Source: Bullera alba
Taxonomy: Eukaryota > Basidiomycota > Tremellomycetes > Tremellales > Bulleraceae
Assembly (NCBI GenBank): GCA_001600095.1
Contig: BCIX01000007.1
Location: 558,001-622,000 of the forward strand
Direction of reading: 5' to 3'
DNA length: 64,000 nt
Every line of letters begins with the position of its first letter. Positions within the stretch are counted from its first letter, which is position 1. Shown one piece after another: positions 60,958-64,000 of the stretch. The position numbers and the translations under genes are program-made. The notes under the pieces were generated by a model. That model did not search any database and had not been told where the DNA came from. It was given only the letters and a program-made list of their open reading frames with translations.

Positions 60958-62038
60958 TCATGCCGAACTCCCCTCCAGCCAACCAATGGTTCCGGCTTTG
61001 GCACGCTCATCGTACCACGCCTCGAACTCCTTCGTCCCCCATGTCCCTCTCCCAAACGCCCCTCTGTCCATGACGATCGATCTGACCTCTTTCCTCTCCG
61101 CTTCGTTCCTGAAGCAATGACTCCACCACAGTTCTAGACTGTCTCCGGCCATGCCTTTGCCTCGGGTGAAGTCGAAGTTGCCCTCCGAGTGCTGAGAGGT
61201 GAAGAAGAGGACGAGTGGAGCGGCATGGAGTTGTAGTGGCGTGATCTCGGAAAGATGCTTTAGGATCCGTGTTAAGCGTAGAAGATTGTGGGATCGCCAG
61301 CGCAGGTTGTCGACTGCGAAAGAGGGAGAGGTCAGCCAATGGCAGGCCCTATATGCGGTACGGCCCGGACTCACATCGCTCTTTGCAGTCACTGGCTAGA
61401 CGTAGCTTCCCGTTGTTGAAGTCAATCCCGTAGAAAGCGAGCATCTGCAAAGATGAGCAAATGACCAGAGGGTATTACCGCATGTCACAGTGGGACTCAC
61501 CATTCTATATGACCTTAGTATACGCCTGAGAACTTCTGGATCCTCTGACATAGCGTTCTTCTCAGATAACGATAGCGGGCTGGCTTGTGGATTGACACCA
61601 TGTTCACGGATCGGAAAGAGCCCTATGTTGGCAAGTCAGATCGAGTGGGCGTGTTGTAGTGATCAAGGTGGACATACACTGGATATAAGAGCTTAAAAGG
61701 GTCAGCACATCCCTCCAGCTCGACACGAAGACCTTGCATCGCAGGAGACCCCTGCCTGGGGCCTCCGCGCGGGTTAACCGATCAATACTCACTGATCCTC
61801 CTCCAATGTTTCGAAATCCTCGCTATACTTCTCATCGAACTCGTCCACTGTAAGGTTTCCCGGCCGCATAGGGATGTTGTCTCGATAGAATCTCAGGTTG
61901 TGATCAGATCCCGAGCCATCTGAGCTTCCGGGGTAAGAGGCGAGGAAGAGGTCGATGTCTGATTGTGATGGGGTCAGCCAGAGACCCAGCTCCCATTGTC
62001 AAGCAAGGAGACTCACCTCTGGGTCTGTTGGAGAGCAT
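60958..62038 (-). CDS. OGFr (opioid growth factor receptor) domain protein
   Basis: Short protein consisting of the conserved OGFr domain; the domain is widespread in fungi and its biochemical role there is not known. Six exons: 62038-62017, 61958-61793, 61691-61678 (14 nt), 61622-61501, 61444-61375 and 61313-60958; sum 750 nt, 249 codons plus stop, in frame. It reads MLSNRPRDIDLFLASYPGSS, NLRFYRDNIPM, then DEKYSEDFETLEEDHSYIQW with LFPIREHGVNPQA, PEVLRRILRSYRM and MLAFYGIDFNNGKLRL, and FDNLRWRSHNLLRLTRILKH. The 14-nt exon supplies the core of the HSYIQW signature. No imidazoline or repeat tail as in the vertebrate receptor, so a receptor function should not be assumed. Confidence 0.9.
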
Positions 62039-62755
62039 GGTGAGAGGGCGTGTGCCTTGTGATCTGAAGCGAAAGCTGGCGAGATGATCAGAGGGTAGTT
62101 GGCCAAAGTGGACAGGTATACTTCGGCGGGTCGATGGTGATTCACAGGTGGTGAACACTGATCGAGCGGCACCGAGATGATGTCGTGCGGTTCGTTGAAT
62201 GAGGGGAGATGTGGAAGAGTTCAAAAGTCCGTACCTGACAGGCATACCATCATCTAAGCAAGAGAGAACACAGGGATTTACCAGCTAATGACGGTGAGGG
62301 TGGTGCACATAAAATAGTTGTAGTGGATGAAATCATTCAACGCCGTTCTGAGTTCTGACCTTCACAACATCGTAGCTCCCACGTCGATCTTTTCCGTTCT
62401 GTCCAGCTTGCGATGCGGCTGCAGGGGTCCTCAAGTTCATATCCTCGCTTATACTTCTGACCTGTGCATGCGCCCATGATATACATGCATGGCGATGGTT
62501 GAAGATCCCGGTTCACGGCGAACACTCCACGGTAGGTGGAAGCTTGACCGCCCACGGTGTCACTGAAACCGAAGCCAGGCACGGAGATCCGAAGTCAACT
62601 CACCCAAAATTCCATTTCGACGTTTGGATCGACTGCTGATCGAGTAGTTCCCTTTTGTCTCTGGATCGTCTCTCTAGACCTCGGCAGCTTGTACGGGCAG
62701 CTGGACTATCCACACGCATACTGGCCACCTCTGCTCATCAGTCACTGTCATCGGC
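62039..62755. other. Divergent promoter region, OGFr gene and 3'-edge gene
   Basis: About 700 bases between divergent start codons. Small frames here carry no recognisable domain. Confidence 0.45.
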
Positions 62756-64000
62756 ATGTCTCTGGTCACCATGAAGTCGACATTCGCCAGTTCTTCTCGA
62801 CTGGCTTACCCCGTTCCATCGCTAAACGCCCGGAGATCATACCTTACGCCAACATGTACTGGCAGGGTCTCAGTCTCGTTCCCACATCTCACCGCCAACT
62901 CGCTGTCGACCCGAGGCTATGCGGCCAACACATCGGAGCCAAAGTCGCCACAGTCGACGACAGCTCCCGGAACTGCAAAACTGCCCACCGCTGCCGAACT
63001 CGCAGAGCACAAGAAGAAACAATTGCTAGCGGTAGAGGCGATGAAGGTCAGGATGAGAAAGGCTAAGGCGACTGGACAAGACGTTCGGGATCCTAAAGCG
63101 ATAAGTACCATAACCAGCCAACCGTGGCCCTTATTTAGTGAGTAGGAGACCTCGCTCCCTCATTGGCATGACAATCACGTCCATGGGCGATATATGAGCC
63201 AGTGGACGAGCATACGAGAAGACCTCAAGCTGACCGCTATCGGACAGAACACTTCGCTGTGGAACGAACAAAGCTCCGGCAGTCTTTTACACCACTCTGG
63301 AGGGGTACACCACCAATAGGCGAATACCTAAAGACGGTTGACGCCAAAAAGGCCTACCCCGTCCCTCGGTTTTTCGAGGTGGATCCTCGGTTGCCTCTCT
63401 TCAAGCGTGTCAAATTGCATCTGGAGTATTACAAGCGTGTCGTCGTGGCCAATCTCAGCGTCAAATACAACGCAGTGTGGGCGTGGTTGCAGGGCAACGT
63501 TGATGATATACGATTGTGAGTCTGTTAGGCATGGATGCAGTAATGTCGAGGGATGTGAGCTGACGCTTCGCTCTTCCCCTTTTTCAACGTCCGCCACTGC
63601 CGTGTGGATCAGCATAAAAACGTTGGAAGAAAACCAAATTCTGCCCAAGGAAGACTCAACCCCTTTCAAGGCGAGGTTCGGGATATTTTACAAGAACGAA
63701 CAGATCAGGCCTCTTTTGCAAAGCGCCGTCGAGTCCTTCATAGATCTGCAGAAGGCCAGAGCGACGTGAGTTTGTGTCTTCCCGTCATACCACCGCAAAA
63801 GCATTTCTTCGAGTGGACTCTGGTAACTCGACAGACACTGAGTTTGAGCTTATTACTTCCATAGGCAAATCCCTGCAAGGGTGGAGCAGTGTGCCGTGAT
63901 TCCCAAGAGGAATGAGATGTTGGAACAGCTCAAGGGCGAACCAAAATTGGACATCAGATGGCATCTGAAGGAAGAGCCGACCAACATGACTTTGCTCTGG
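62756..64000 (+). CDS. Unrecognised, probably mitochondrial protein, 5' part
   Basis: Runs off the right edge. Exon 1 (62756 to about 63137) begins MSLVTMKSTFASSSRLAYPV and is rich in Ser, Arg, Thr and Ala without acidic residues for 50 positions, which suits a mitochondrial presequence (SLSTRGYAANTS is a plausible cleavage area). Next: AAELAEHKKKQLLAVEAMKV and ISTITSQPWPLF. A GTGAGT donor at 63138 can be joined in frame to the AG at about 63319, giving SEYLKTVDAKKAYPVPRFFE, LPLFKRVKLHLEYYKRVVVA and NAVWAWLQGN, but that intron (about 180 nt) is long for this genome, so the join is tentative. Later exons: KTLEENQILPKEDSTPFKAR and LLQSAVESFIDLQKARAT, then VEQCAVIPKRNEMLEQLKGE. I do not recognise the family; a Tim44/Mba1-like matrix protein is one idea without proof. 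Confidence 0.6.

Overview
The window looks like nuclear DNA of a basidiomycete fungus, most likely a Tremellomycete (Cryptococcus/Kwoniella-type). The evidence is moderate GC, genes cut by many 44-65 nt introns with GTRNGT donors and CTNAY branch sites, and a recognisable basidiomycete gene set: a Pho85-type cyclin, a Gin4/Nim1-type kinase, a velvet regulator, Sec3, GMP synthase and a carboxypeptidase Y-like protease. No RNA gene, CRISPR array or intact transposon was found. Exon joins were done by eye; where the summed exon lengths divide by three, this is stated in the entry.

Layout. 1-3.8 kb: a Pcl/Pho80-type cyclin gene (minus). 3.9-8.3 kb: a gene-poor, repeat-rich stretch with a telomere-like 10-nt repeat. 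8.3-14.9 kb: four BTB/POZ genes (three plus, one minus) with a roughly 290-bp inverted repeat between the second and third. 15.2-22.2 kb: a mitochondrial inner-membrane signal peptidase, a two-RING-like protein and an Ecd/SGT1 homologue. 22.4-28.5 kb: five tandem minus-strand BTB genes. 28.9-52.1 kb: a housekeeping block of GMP synthase, Gin4-like kinase, Sel1-repeat protein, serine carboxypeptidase, velvet protein and exocyst Sec3. 53.1-60.4 kb: a second BTB array of two apparently intact plus-strand genes, two disrupted ones, an exon-1 relic and one minus-strand gene. 61-64 kb: an OGFr-domain protein, then the 5' part of an unrecognised, probably mitochondrial protein running off the edge.

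The standout is the BTB expansion: about fifteen copies in 52 kb, in two sequence subfamilies. Nearly all share one phase-2 intron that splits the BTB fold just after a conserved (A/S)-(H/N)-R-type turn. Five minus-strand copies also share a terminal coding exon of 9-10 nt. Several copies carry a single recognisable lesion: in-frame TGA (two), a 7-nt tandem duplication, a one-base frame loss and a shifted tail. This is the signature of a locally duplicating, birth-and-death gene family. Most copies lack an obvious partner domain after the BTB and its helical extension, while the 8-13 kb subfamily adds a basic, NLS-like tail. The biological role (Cullin-3 adaptor, nuclear regulator, or self/non-self recognition) cannot be told from sequence alone.
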